64,000 nt of DNA from ZC4RG35 sp964571765 (GCA_964571765.1 CAZNDH010000005.1:44565-108564), one strand, 5' to 3'; shown: positions 28,562 through 36,579, counted from the first letter of the stretch. The notes: generated by a model from the letters alone, not told the origin. Numbers and translations: made by a program.

Positions 28562-29179
28562 TTACGTGTTGTTTAACGGCACGAAACCGAGCCCACCCAA
28601 CAGGTAACGCCGCACATGGACGACCACCTCCTCGAGACCGGCGGTCCCGGAGATGAGCAGGCGGGCTCCTGACATCACCGTATCCTGGATGAGTCGCCCG
28701 GCGATCGTCGCCGGCATCGCCCGGAACACTCCGCCCTCGACCCCCAGACGGTAGAGCCCGGTCATCTCCTTGGAGAGCTGAGTGTGTGAAGCACGGATGC
28801 GGGCCTGCGCCTCGGGGCCCATCCGGCCCACCTCGCGGTGGAGGACCACCCCAAACACCCGATCGGTGGCGACGAACTCGATGGTGGCCACCGCCAGGGC
28901 GGCGAGCCGCTCGGCGACGGGGAGGGTGGACGGAACCGACTCGATGAGCCGCTCGAGGACGACCGGCAGCTCCTCCTCGACCAGGGAGGCAATCACATCC
29001 TCACGGTCGGTGAAGTAGTCATAGAACGTGGTCCTGCCCACCCCGGCGGCAAGGGCCACCTCGCCCAAGGAGATCTCGGCGGTCCCGTCGACCTCGATCA
29101 GATGCCGCGCCGCATCGAGCAGCGCCGACCTGGTGAGGGCCTTGTGCTCGTCGATACTGGCGGCGCGGATTCGGGGCAT
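28562..29179 (-). CDS. TetR-family regulator upstream of ppk1
   Basis: A 205-residue regulator. The N-terminal HTH reads RSALLDAARHLIEVDGTAEISLGEVALAAGVGRTTFYDYFTDREDVIASLV, a standard TetR domain; the ligand domain is unassigned. Its promoter is leaderless in type (TAGCCT 6 nt before the ATG). The gene is co-directional with ppk1, only 27 bp ahead, so it may regulate polyphosphate synthesis or simply be co-transcribed. It faces away from whiB across 151 bp. Confidence 0.88.
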   Translation of the reverse strand: MPRIRAASIDEHKALTRSALLDAARHLIEVDGTAEISLGEVALAAGVGRTTFYDYFTDREDVIASLVEEELPVVLERLIESVPSTLPVAERLAALAVATIEFVATDRVFGVVLHREVGRMGPEAQARIRASHTQLSKEMTGLYRLGVEGGVFRAMPATIAGRLIQDTVMSGARLLISGTAGLEEVVVHVRRYLLGGLGFVPLNNT

Positions 29180-29185
29180 GGCTCA

Positions 29186-29214
29186 AGGCTATCCCGACAG
29201 CCGCCCAAGGTCGA
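29186..29214 (-). promoter_or_regulatory. Promoter of tetR–ppk1
   Basis: TCGACC, a 17-bp spacer and TAGCCT on the minus strand, the -10 ending 6 nt before the ATG at 29179. A leaderless transcript is expected. Confidence 0.55.
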
Positions 29215-29295
29215 CCGCGATCGCCGATCTCAGGCCCGTGCTTCGGCAGCTCGCTCCGGCCGCTCGACTCCATCCCCTTCCAGGAGGAACTCGTT

Positions 29296-29324
29296 TTGTG
29301 TCACCGCGGTGACCTCGCCAAACT
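29296..29324 (+). promoter_or_regulatory. whiB–glnA–glnR promoter with palindromic operator
   Basis: TTGTGT (29296–29301), 17-bp spacer and CAAACT (29319–29324), 6 nt before the GTG start at 29331. The spacer holds a perfect 14-bp palindrome, GTCACCGCGGTGAC (29300–29313), where a bound dimer would block RNA polymerase. The regulator is unknown; GlnR sites look different (GTNAC-N6-GAAAC), though the first half GTCAC would fit. Confidence 0.5.
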
Positions 29325-29330
29325 TGCCGG

Positions 29331-29612
29331 GTGACTCACGGGCCCGACACCGCGACCACACTGGTCGCCAGTTGGAGGGACCGGGCCGCCTGTGCCGGGT
29401 ACTCCAACAGCGCCTTCTTCCCGGGGAGCGACGCCAGCGCCGCCACCATCGAGAGGGCCAGAGCGGTGTGTGCGGTGTGCCCGGTCAGCGACGAGTGCCT
29501 CCAATACGCCTTCGAGACCAACCAGGTGGCCGGCATCTGGGGTGGGACCACTGAGGACGAGCGTCGTTCGCTTCGTCGCAAGTGGCTGACGGGCCGTCGT
29601 CGCACCGCATAG
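29331..29612 (+). CDS. WhiB-family iron–sulfur regulator
   Basis: A 93-residue Wbl protein, unique to actinobacteria and their phages. Four cysteines (Cys21, Cys47, Cys50, Cys56; C-x25-CxxC-x5-C) bind a [4Fe-4S] cluster, and GIWGGTTEDERR is the turn plus basic C-terminus that contacts sigma factor region 4 and DNA. The only start in frame upstream of the first cysteine is GTG 29331. It is followed after 10 bp by glnA, whose ribosome site AGGAGGAGG lies in the gap, so a redox- or NO-sensing factor is tied to glutamine synthesis here. Confidence 0.94.
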   Translation: MTHGPDTATTLVASWRDRAACAGYSNSAFFPGSDASAATIERARAVCAVCPVSDECLQYAFETNQVAGIWGGTTEDERRSLRRKWLTGRRRTA

Positions 29613-29622
29613 GAGGAGGCCG

Positions 29623-30948
29623 ATGAGCAAACAGGCCGAGTACGTGCTCAGGACCGTGGAGGAGAGGGGGATCAGGTTCATCAGGCTGTGGTTCACCGAC
29701 GTCCAAGGATTCCTCAAGTCGGTGTCGATCAGCCCCGCCGAGCTGGAGGTCGCCTTCGACGAAGGGATGACCTTCGACGGCTCTGCCATCGACGGCTATG
29801 CCCGCATCCAGGAGGCCGACATGCTGGCCAAGCCGGACCCCTCGACCTTCGCCGTGCTCCCCTGGCGGTCCGAGGAGCAAGTAGCCCGGATGTTTTGTGA
29901 CATCTACACCCCCGATGGTGAGCCTTTCCCCGGTGATCCGAGGACCGTGCTCAAACGGAATCTGGGGGTGGCTTCCGAGCTGGGCTATACCTTCTACGCT
30001 GCCCCTGAGCTGGAGTTCTTCTATTTCGCCGACGCCGGACCGCTGCCCCAGGTGCTCGATCGGGGCGGGTACTTCGACCTGACCCCACTCGACGGAGCCC
30101 AGGAGTATCGCCGGAAGACGATCAACGCCCTGGAGCAGATCGGGATCCCCATAGAGCACTCGCACCACGAGGTGGCCCCCAGCCAGCACGAGATCATCGC
30201 CCGGTACACCGACGCCCTGACCATGGCGGACAACATCATGACCTCTCGGCTCACGGTCAAGGAGGTCGCCCTGCAGAGCGGGATCTACGCCACCTTCATG
30301 CCCAAGCCGCTCGAGGACTACGACGGGTCGGGGATGCACCTCCACCTCTCGCTGTTCGAGGGTGATGTCAACGCATTCCACGAGCCGGGGAGCCAGGGAG
30401 GGCTGTCCAAGGTTGGTGAGGCTTTCATCGCCGGGCTTCTCCGCCATGCCGCCGAGATCACCGCGATCACCAATCAATGGGTCAACTCCTACAAGCGGCT
30501 GGTCGCCGGCTACGACGCACCGGTGTACATCTCCTGGGCCCGCAACAACCAGTCGGCGCTGGTCAGGGTGCCTTCGGTGAAGAAGAACAAACCGACCTCG
30601 GTGCGGGTCGAGTACCGCTCCCCTGACGCCGCCTGCAATCCCTACCTGGCGCTTTCGGCTCTCCTCGCCGCCGGTCTGGCCGGGATCCGGGAGGGATACG
30701 AGCTGCCTCCGGAGATCGCAGCCGACGTCACCGTGCTCACGCCAGCGGAAAGAGCCGCCGCGGGGGCCAAGCGGCTTCCCGAAACCCTGGCCGAGGCCCT
30801 CGACCTGATGGAGCGGTCCGATCTGGTGGCCGAGGCCCTCGGCGAACATGTCTTCGACTGGTTCCTCCGCAACAAGCGAGCCGAATGGGATCGCTATCAG
30901 CGCCACGTCTCCCGCTTCGAGTTGGAGACCTATCTGCCCATCCTGTGA
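29623..30948 (+). CDS. glnA: Glutamine synthetase, type I
   Basis: A 441-residue GSI that condenses glutamate and ammonia with ATP. Catalytic blocks: FTDVQGFLKSVSI and FDGSAIDGYARIQEADM at the N-terminus, APELEFFYF metal site, IEHSHHEVAPSQHEI, GSGMHLHLSLF, NSYKRLVAGYDAPVYISWARNNQSALVRVP and the Arg/Glu site RVEYRSPDAACNPYLALS. The tail segment GYELPPE keeps a tyrosine where adenylylated GSI-beta enzymes have theirs, yet the 25-residue GSI-beta insertion is not obvious, and the short length suits the GlnA2/GSI-alpha type. It lies between whiB and glnR and overlaps glnR by 4 nt. Confidence 0.95.
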   Translation: MSKQAEYVLRTVEERGIRFIRLWFTDVQGFLKSVSISPAELEVAFDEGMTFDGSAIDGYARIQEADMLAKPDPSTFAVLPWRSEEQVARMFCDIYTPDGEPFPGDPRTVLKRNLGVASELGYTFYAAPELEFFYFADAGPLPQVLDRGGYFDLTPLDGAQEYRRKTINALEQIGIPIEHSHHEVAPSQHEIIARYTDALTMADNIMTSRLTVKEVALQSGIYATFMPKPLEDYDGSGMHLHLSLFEGDVNAFHEPGSQGGLSKVGEAFIAGLLRHAAEITAITNQWVNSYKRLVAGYDAPVYISWARNNQSALVRVPSVKKNKPTSVRVEYRSPDAACNPYLALSALLAAGLAGIREGYELPPEIAADVTVLTPAERAAAGAKRLPETLAEALDLMERSDLVAEALGEHVFDWFLRNKRAEWDRYQRHVSRFELETYLPIL

Positions 30949-31580
30949 TCGTCGCCGTCTACCCCGGGAACCACTCGGAGTCGGTCGCCGACGGGCTCGC
31001 CCTGGCCGGGGCAACCGTGGTCGAGGTGATCGAGTTGCTTCCCGAGAGCAAGGCCCTCGACGAGGCCGACCTTCTCCTCGTCGAGATCGATGAACAGCCG
31101 ATGCGGCGGATTCGAGAGCTCAACCGGGTGATCGAGGTGATAGGCCTCCCCGTGGTGGTGGTGGTCGCCACCGACAACCTGGCGATGATCGAGGGCATGG
31201 TCGGTCTGTCCGACTTCGTGGTCAGACCGGTGGATCCGGTGGAGATGCGTCTCCGTCTGCGCCGGGTGGACACCGGCACCGATGTGGACGAGGTGCTGGT
31301 GTTCAAAGACCTGGAGCTCACACCGCTGCACTTCAGGGCCGAGCTCACCGGTGAGCCGATGGATCTCACCTTCATGGAATACGAGCTGCTCCGTTTTCTG
31401 GTGCAGAACCCGGTCCGGGTCTGGTCCCGTGAGCAGCTCCTCTCCAAGGTCTGGGGCTACGAGTACTACGGGGGCGCCCGCACCGTCGACGTCCACATCC
31501 GCCGTCTTCGCGCCAAACTCGGCGAGGAGCGGTCCTCGTGGATCACCACCGTGCGCTCCGTGGGCTACCGCTTCGGCTAG
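30945..31580 (+). CDS. glnR: GlnR-like atypical response regulator
   Basis: A 211-residue OmpR-type regulator. The receiver lacks the phosphorylation set: the acidic pair is absent (VIVAVYPGN), the Asp position reads LLLVEID with Glu in its place, and the switch Lys is Arg (VVRPVD). This is the known condition of GlnR, the orphan nitrogen regulator. The DNA-binding half (LTFMEYELLRFLVQNPVRVWSREQLLSKVWGYEYYGGARTVDVHIRRLRAKLG) is close in pattern to GlnR. The GTG at 30945 makes a GTGA overlap with glnA, so the regulator is coupled to its classic target. Confidence 0.85.
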   Translation: MIVAVYPGNHSESVADGLALAGATVVEVIELLPESKALDEADLLLVEIDEQPMRRIRELNRVIEVIGLPVVVVVATDNLAMIEGMVGLSDFVVRPVDPVEMRLRLRRVDTGTDVDEVLVFKDLELTPLHFRAELTGEPMDLTFMEYELLRFLVQNPVRVWSREQLLSKVWGYEYYGGARTVDVHIRRLRAKLGEERSSWITTVRSVGYRFG

Positions 31581-31591
31581 GTCGCTGCCTT

Positions 31592-31685
31592 GCGTGTGCA
31601 CAGCCTCACCCCGCGGGGCGGTTGGTGCACACGACAGACCTCTGCGTGTGCACCCGAGGACCAGCAGGGGCATCTGCTGCACACG
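31592..31685. repeat. Dispersed palindromic repeat, copy 2
   Basis: Half-sites GCGTGTGCAC (31592), TGCACACGA (31626), GCGTGTGCAC (31644) and TGCACACGA (31678): offsets 34, 18 and 34, identical to copies 1 and 3. It starts 11 bp after the glnR stop. The stretches between half-sites share little with the other copies apart from being C-rich then G-rich. Confidence 0.8.
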
Positions 31686-31734
31686 ATCAACCCTATTGAC
31701 CCCTGGTTCTCGGTCTACCAACGATCCCCGATGA

Positions 31735-32649
31735 GTGAACGGCAGGATCGAGGAAGTGGCGGCCCGACAGCATGGCGCGTTCAGTCGCGCTCAAGCGAAG
31801 GCTTTCGGGTTCAACGAGAAGTTGATCCGTCGCAGGGTCGGCAAGGGTGTGTGGATCCAGATGGACCACAACGTCCTCGCAGTAAACGGATCCCCAGATA
31901 GTTGGGAGAGGCGACTCTCAGCTGCTGTGTTGTCACGCCCTGAGGCCTATGTCGCCGGGCGCTCTGCGGCCCATCTGCACAACTTTCCCGGATTTCCCAG
32001 ATCCCGTCCTGAGATCTTGGTGCCATTCCAGGGAAACGCTCGCTCCCCGCTCGCCCGCGTCATCCGGAGTCGACTGTTCGAAAAGGTGTCCTATGTCGAC
32101 TTGGCGGCCTTCAGGGTCACCACTGTGGCCGAAACGATCCTCACCCTCGCCTATAGGGAACCCAGTTCTGTGGTTGAGCGCCTCGTGGATGATCGCCTCG
32201 CCGCAAACCGCCTTCGCATCGAGGACTTCGATCCCATCCTCGACCGCCTCGAGGGGGCCAGGGTGCGTGGACTCCCCGCCCTGCGACGAATCGTTGGGTC
32301 TCGCGACCACCATGCGTATCAACCGCCGACCACCGAACTGGAACGGCTCCTCTACATGGTGCTCGACGACCCCAGTATTCCTGAGTACACCAGACAACTG
32401 CCGATCGCCTACCCGGCGAGAAGCGCCACAGTCGACGCCTTCGTTCCTGATTGGCATCTAATCGCCGAGGCAGACGGCCGGCGGTGGCACACGCGTGCCC
32501 AAGACTTCGAGATCGACCGAGCACGGGACAATGCTGCGGCAACAGCCGGCCTGATCACGGTCCGATTCACCTACTCGATGCTCACAAACGACCCAGACGG
32601 CTGCATCAACACCCTCTGCCAGGCCGGGAAGTGGAGGCGCACCGCTTAG
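31735..32649 (+). CDS. AbiEi-like N-terminal domain with DUF559 endonuclease-like domain
   Basis: A 304-residue protein. Residues about 1–70 resemble the winged-helix antitoxin-type domain of AbiEi-like proteins (IEEVAARQHGAFSRAQAKAFGFNEKLIRRRVGKGVW). The C-terminal 90 residues look like DUF559, a Vsr-like PD-(D/E)xK nuclease fold: TVDAFVPDWHLIAEADGRRWHT, then DFEIDRARDNAAATAGLITVRFT. No partner toxin gene is nearby. The GTG at 31735 has no clear ribosome site; GTG 31756 is possible. Codons are less strictly GC-ending than in the neighbours. Repeat copies 2 and 3 lie on both sides; copy 3 begins on the base after its stop. Confidence 0.8.
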   Translation: MNGRIEEVAARQHGAFSRAQAKAFGFNEKLIRRRVGKGVWIQMDHNVLAVNGSPDSWERRLSAAVLSRPEAYVAGRSAAHLHNFPGFPRSRPEILVPFQGNARSPLARVIRSRLFEKVSYVDLAAFRVTTVAETILTLAYREPSSVVERLVDDRLAANRLRIEDFDPILDRLEGARVRGLPALRRIVGSRDHHAYQPPTTELERLLYMVLDDPSIPEYTRQLPIAYPARSATVDAFVPDWHLIAEADGRRWHTRAQDFEIDRARDNAAATAGLITVRFTYSMLTNDPDGCINTLCQAGKWRRTA

Positions 32650-32744
32650 GCGTGTGCATCGGCCGACCTGACCAGGGCTCCAGTGCACACGCAGGACTGG
32701 CCTGTGTGCAGTCACCGCCCACCCGGGTCGGTAGGTGCACACGC
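32650..32744. repeat. Dispersed palindromic repeat, copy 3
   Basis: Half-sites GCGTGTGCAT (32650), TGCACACGC (32684), CTGTGTGCAG (32702) and TGCACACGC (32736), again at 34, 18 and 34 bp. It begins directly after the stop of the DUF559 gene and ends 31 bp before metB. The sequence after the last half-site (ATGGAC) matches that after the second half-site of copy 1. Confidence 0.8.
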
Positions 32745-32775
32745 ATGGACTCTGAGGGGCTTAAATCATCCTCCT

Positions 32776-33927
32776 ATGGGCTTTCGGACAAAGCAGGTAC
32801 ATGCCGGGGTGGAGCCTGATCCCACCACCGGCGCCATTCTCACCCCGATTTTCCAATCGACCACCTTCGTCCAGGAGTCGGTGGACGAGTACATGGGCCG
32901 GGGCTACTCCTACTCCCGTGCCGGAAACCCCACCGTCCGCGCCCTCGAGGAGAAGCTGACCGTCCTCGAAGGCGGGCACGACACCACCGCCTACGCCTCG
33001 GGGATGGCAGCCACCGTGGCCGTCCTCCTCGGTCTCCTCGAGCAGGGCGACCACATCGTGGTTGCCGATGTGGTCTACGGGGGCACCTACCGCTTCGCCG
33101 ACCAGTTCATTCGCAAGTTCGGCGTGGATGTCGACTTCGTCGACACCGCCGACATCGGAAAGGTCGAGACAGCGATGCGTCCCGAGACCCGGATGGTCTT
33201 CACCGAGACCCCGGCCAACCCCACCCTCAAGGTCACAGACCTCGCCGCGGTCTCCGAGGTGTGCCAGGCCCGCGGGGCCTTGCATGTCACCGACAACACC
33301 TTCCTCACCCCCTACTACCAGCGGCCTTTCGAGTTGGGGGCCGACATAGTGATCCACTCGACGACCAAATTCCTCGACGGACACAACGCCACCCTGGGTG
33401 GGGCGGTAGTGGTGAACGATGCCGACCTGCAGGAGAAGGTGGCCTTCGCCCGGATCTCGGCCGGACTGGTGATGTCGCCGATGGTGGCCTGGCTCACCCT
33501 GCAGGGGGTGAAGACCCTCAGCGAGCGGATGGACCGCCAGTCGGCCAACGCAATGGAGGTCGCCGAGTTCCTCCAGGGCCACGACAAGGTGGAGTACGTC
33601 AACTACCCGGGGCTTTCCTCCCACCCCCAGCATGAGCTGTCCCGTCGTCAGACAAGCGGGTTCGGCGCCATGGTCTGCTTCGAGGTGGCCGGCGGGGTCG
33701 AGGCTGGCAAGCGGCTGATGGACGCCGTCGAGTTGTGGACGTTGGCGGAGAACCTGGGTTCGGTGGAATCGCTGATCACCCATCCGGTGACCATGACCCA
33801 CGCCGCGGTGCCCCGAGAGGAGAGGATCGCCGCCGGGCTTACCGATGGGCTGGTCCGCCTGTCAGTGGGCCTCGAGGACGCCGAGGATCTGATCGCCGCC
33901 CTCGACCGGGCCCTGGAGAAGGTCTAA
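32776..33927 (+). CDS. metB: Cystathionine gamma-synthase/lyase family enzyme
   Basis: A 383-residue PLP enzyme of the Cys/Met metabolism family. Features: FRTKQVHAGVEPDPTTGAILTPIFQSTTF, YSYSRAGNPTVRALEEKL (active-site Tyr and Arg), ASGMAATVAVL, TETPANPTLKVTDL, VTDNTFLTPYYQRP, the PLP lysine in HSTTKFLDGHNATLGG, and NLGSVESLITHPVTMTHA. Synthase and lyase cannot be separated by eye; the symbol is therefore tentative. Start ATG 32776 lacks a Shine–Dalgarno; TTAAAT at 32761–32766 may be a -10 for a leaderless message. It lies behind repeat copy 3 and converges with the methyltransferase. Confidence 0.88.
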   Translation: MGFRTKQVHAGVEPDPTTGAILTPIFQSTTFVQESVDEYMGRGYSYSRAGNPTVRALEEKLTVLEGGHDTTAYASGMAATVAVLLGLLEQGDHIVVADVVYGGTYRFADQFIRKFGVDVDFVDTADIGKVETAMRPETRMVFTETPANPTLKVTDLAAVSEVCQARGALHVTDNTFLTPYYQRPFELGADIVIHSTTKFLDGHNATLGGAVVVNDADLQEKVAFARISAGLVMSPMVAWLTLQGVKTLSERMDRQSANAMEVAEFLQGHDKVEYVNYPGLSSHPQHELSRRQTSGFGAMVCFEVAGGVEAGKRLMDAVELWTLAENLGSVESLITHPVTMTHAAVPREERIAAGLTDGLVRLSVGLEDAEDLIAALDRALEKV

Positions 33928-33934
33928 GCCCTTC

Positions 33935-34519
33935 TCACCCCCGCCGACGCGCCCGGACCAGGGTGTCCCGGGCGATCCTCACACCCTCCGGTGTTTCAAC
34001 CGGCCGACGCACAACCTGGCCTTCGACCACCGCGAGCCCATCGACCCACTCGAGAAGCTGGTCCTTGTCCCAGAGGACTTCAGGCACCTGGGGCCCTCCG
34101 TAGCCATGCTCGATGTTGGAGCGGTCGTGGCCGATCATGAACAGCTCTCCCCCGGGTACCAGCCAACCCGCGGAACGCGACACCACTCTCTCCAGCTCCG
34201 ACTCGACCAGCTGGAGGTAGGCGATGACCACCAGGTCGTAGACCCGACCAGGTTCCCAGTCGAGGACGTCTGCCACCTGCCACTCGACCTTGTCGGAGAG
34301 GGCACGCCCCCTTTCGACGGCCACCTGGGAGAAGTCGACCGCGGTCATCTCCCAACCCCTCTCGGCGAGCCAGATGGCGTTGCGCCCCTCCCCCGATGCC
34401 AGGTCGAGCCCGGAACCCGGAGACAGGTCACCGAGGCGGTCGGCAACGAACAGGTTGGGCCCGGTAGACCACAGCCGTTCCGCTGCCAGGTACCTCCGGT
34501 CCCAGTCGCCTGCGTTCAA
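33935..34519 (-). CDS. Class I SAM-dependent methyltransferase (TehB-like)
   Basis: A 194-residue methyltransferase. Motif I is LDLASGEGRNAIWLAERGWEMTAVDFS, typical of the TehB/thiopurine group; motif II/III lie in YDLVVIAYLQL and WLVPGGELFMIGHD. The opening WDRRYLAAERLWSTGPNLFV is also characteristic. The only well-placed start is TTG 34519, which overlaps the aldehyde dehydrogenase stop as TTGA, so translation is probably by re-initiation. Third gene of ridA–ALDH7–methyltransferase. Substrate unknown. Confidence 0.82.
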   Translation of the reverse strand: MNAGDWDRRYLAAERLWSTGPNLFVADRLGDLSPGSGLDLASGEGRNAIWLAERGWEMTAVDFSQVAVERGRALSDKVEWQVADVLDWEPGRVYDLVVIAYLQLVESELERVVSRSAGWLVPGGELFMIGHDRSNIEHGYGGPQVPEVLWDKDQLLEWVDGLAVVEGQVVRRPVETPEGVRIARDTLVRARRRG

Positions 34520-36030
34520 CCGAACTCGATGCCCTGGGCCAAGGGGAGGTCGTCACCCCAGTTGATGGTGGTGGTCTGGCGGCGCATGTAGGCCTTCCAA
34601 GCGTCTGAGCCGGCCTCCCGTCCACCCCCGGTCTCCTTCTCCCCGCCAAAGGCGCCGCCGATCTCGGCCCCAGAGGTCCCGATGTTGACGTTGGCGATCC
34701 CGCAGTCCGAGCCGGTGGCGCTGAGGAAGCGCTCGGCATTCTTGAGCGACTCGGTGAAGATCGCCGAAGACAGACCCTGGGTCACCCCGTTGTTGATGGC
34801 TATCGCCTCGTCGAGGGTGTCGAACTCGATCACCCAGAGGATGGGGGCGAAGGTCTCCTCCTGGGTGATCGATGCCTCCTTGGGGAGCGCCACGATGGTG
34901 GGCTCGACGAAGTATCCGGCGCGATCGACGCGCCCACCCCCGGTGAGCACCCGGCCCCCCTGCTCCCGGGCGATGTCGAGGGCGGTCATCATCTGGTCCA
35001 CGGCCCGCTCGCTGACCAGTGGACCCATCAGGGTGCCCGACTCCAGCGGGTCGCCGATGGGCACTTGCCGGTAGGCGTCGACCAGCCGTCCGGTCAGCTT
35101 GTCGGCTACCGCCTGATGGACCAGGAGCCGGCGGAGGCTGGTGCATCTTTGACCGGCAGTGCCTACTGCCGAGAACACCGTGGCCCGGACCGCCAGCTCG
35201 AGATCGGCGTCGTCCATCACGATGACCGCGTTGTTGCCCCCCAACTCGAGGATGGTCCGACCCATCCTCATCGCCACCGCCGGGCCGACCACCCGGCCCA
35301 TGGCGCATGAGCCCGTGGCAGAGATCAGGGGGAGGCGGGTATCCCGGGTCATCTCGTTTCCCACCTTGGAGCCGTCACCCACCACCAGGTTGAACACCCC
35401 CTCGAGACCGGTGCCGTCCATCACCTGCTGGGCGATCTTGGTCACCGCGATCGAGGTGAGCGGGGTCCGCTCCGAGGGCTTCCACACCACGGTGTCTCCG
35501 CACACCGCAGCGATTGCCGCGTTCCACGACCACACCGCCACCGGGAAGTTGAACGCGGTGATCACCCCCACTGGGCCCAGCGGGTGCCAATGCTCGTACA
35601 TCCGGTGGTTGGGGCGCTCCGAGGCCATGGTCGCCCCGTAAAGCTGGCGGGAGAGCCCCACGGCGAAGTCACATATGTCGATCATCTCCTGAACCTCGCC
35701 GACACCTTCGGGGAGGATCTTGCCGGTTTCCAGGGTGACCAGTGCGCCCAGAGCATCGATGTTGTCGCGAAGCGCGTTGCCCAGCCGGCGAACGTACTCG
35801 CCCCGCTTCGGCGCGGGGAGATGCCGCCACTTCTCGAATGCTGCCACCGAGGATTCGACCACCCTGTGGTAGTCGTCGACAGAGGCCATGGTCACCCGGG
35901 CCAGGGTCTCACCGGTGGTGGGATTGGGCACTTCGATCTCGGCCCCGCCGGCCTCGAGCCATCCTCCGGCGTATACCCCGGTGTTGGTATCTGCGATGCC
36001 GAGCTGGGTGAAGACCTCCGAGGGGGTCAT
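34516..36030 (-). CDS. ALDH7-family dehydrogenase (L-aminoadipate semialdehyde/P6C type)
   Basis: A 504-residue NAD-dependent aldehyde dehydrogenase. The antiquitin group is indicated by YEHWHPLGPVGVITAFNFPVAVWSWNAAIAAVCGDTVVWKPSERTPLTSIAV, the catalytic Cys in GTAGQRCTSLRRLLVH, catalytic Glu in LELGGNNAVIV, and the C-terminal GGEKETGGGREAGSDAWKAYMRRQTTTINWG. This family oxidises 2-aminoadipate semialdehyde (in equilibrium with piperideine-6-carboxylate) in lysine breakdown. It overlaps ridA (ATGA) and the methyltransferase (TTGA), pointing to one operon. RidA would remove reactive imines formed upstream. Confidence 0.9.
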   Translation of the reverse strand: MTPSEVFTQLGIADTNTGVYAGGWLEAGGAEIEVPNPTTGETLARVTMASVDDYHRVVESSVAAFEKWRHLPAPKRGEYVRRLGNALRDNIDALGALVTLETGKILPEGVGEVQEMIDICDFAVGLSRQLYGATMASERPNHRMYEHWHPLGPVGVITAFNFPVAVWSWNAAIAAVCGDTVVWKPSERTPLTSIAVTKIAQQVMDGTGLEGVFNLVVGDGSKVGNEMTRDTRLPLISATGSCAMGRVVGPAVAMRMGRTILELGGNNAVIVMDDADLELAVRATVFSAVGTAGQRCTSLRRLLVHQAVADKLTGRLVDAYRQVPIGDPLESGTLMGPLVSERAVDQMMTALDIAREQGGRVLTGGGRVDRAGYFVEPTIVALPKEASITQEETFAPILWVIEFDTLDEAIAINNGVTQGLSSAIFTESLKNAERFLSATGSDCGIANVNIGTSGAEIGGAFGGEKETGGGREAGSDAWKAYMRRQTTTINWGDDLPLAQGIEFG

Positions 36031-36407
36031 CGGGCGGCCACCGCCTCGATCTCCACCATGAACCCGCCGGGTAGGGCTCCGGCCTGGAAGGTGGAGCGGG
36101 CCGGCGGCTCGGAATCGAAGTAGGAGCCGTAGACCTGATTGACCGCGGCGAAATCGGCCATGTCGGCGAGGAAGATGGTGGTCTTGACGATGTCGGCATA
36201 GCCGAGTCCCAGATCGGCGAGAACCACACCGATGTTGTCCATCACCCGTGTCGCCTGGGCGGTCACGTCGTCGGGGCTGCGGTCACCGCTGCCAGGATCT
36301 ATGGCCACCTGACCGGATATGAACACCAGGCCTGCGGCCTCTGCAGCCACCGAGTAGGGAGCCATCGGCTTGGCCGCCGATGGGGTTTCGGGAATCGATT
36401 TGGGCAT
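36027..36407 (-). CDS. ridA: RidA-family imine/enamine deaminase
   Basis: A 126-residue YjgF/YER057c/UK114 protein, normally a trimer that hydrolyses 2-aminoacrylate-derived imines. Visible: APYSVAAEAAGLVFISGQVAIDPGSG, the substrate Arg in PPARSTFQAGALP and the terminal Glu in MVEIEAVAA. The ATG at 36407 gives the standard length; TACCCT 7 nt upstream (36415–36420) supports it and predicts a leaderless mRNA. A longer in-frame extension has no homology. First gene of the ridA–ALDH7–methyltransferase operon. Confidence 0.93.
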   Translation of the reverse strand: MPKSIPETPSAAKPMAPYSVAAEAAGLVFISGQVAIDPGSGDRSPDDVTAQATRVMDNIGVVLADLGLGYADIVKTTIFLADMADFAAVNQVYGSYFDSEPPARSTFQAGALPGGFMVEIEAVAAR

Positions 36408-36414
36408 GGGCGCG

Positions 36415-36420
36415 AGGGTA
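36415..36420 (-). promoter_or_regulatory. -10 element of ridA operon
   Basis: TACCCT on the minus strand, 7 nt before the ridA ATG. The -35 position (CTTCGG, 17 bp further) is a weak match. The rest of the 172 bp between erpA and ridA shows no gene. Confidence 0.5.
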
Positions 36421-36579
36421 CCTGCGTATCTGCCCCTCCGAAGCCGGGGGACAGTGGTGTCGGCCTGCATCCCAAGTCCAAGGTACGGGCATGGGGGCGT
36501 CAACACTCACCCGTTCGATCGCCCTCGGCCCCACAAGCCAAGACGCGGTCTGAGTACGGAGCCGAGCGAAACGAAGCGA

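Noticed and set aside
32745..32775. SAM riboswitch before metB
   Set aside because: Only 31 bp remain between the repeat and the start codon, too short for any known SAM riboswitch. Nothing suitable lies before metF either.
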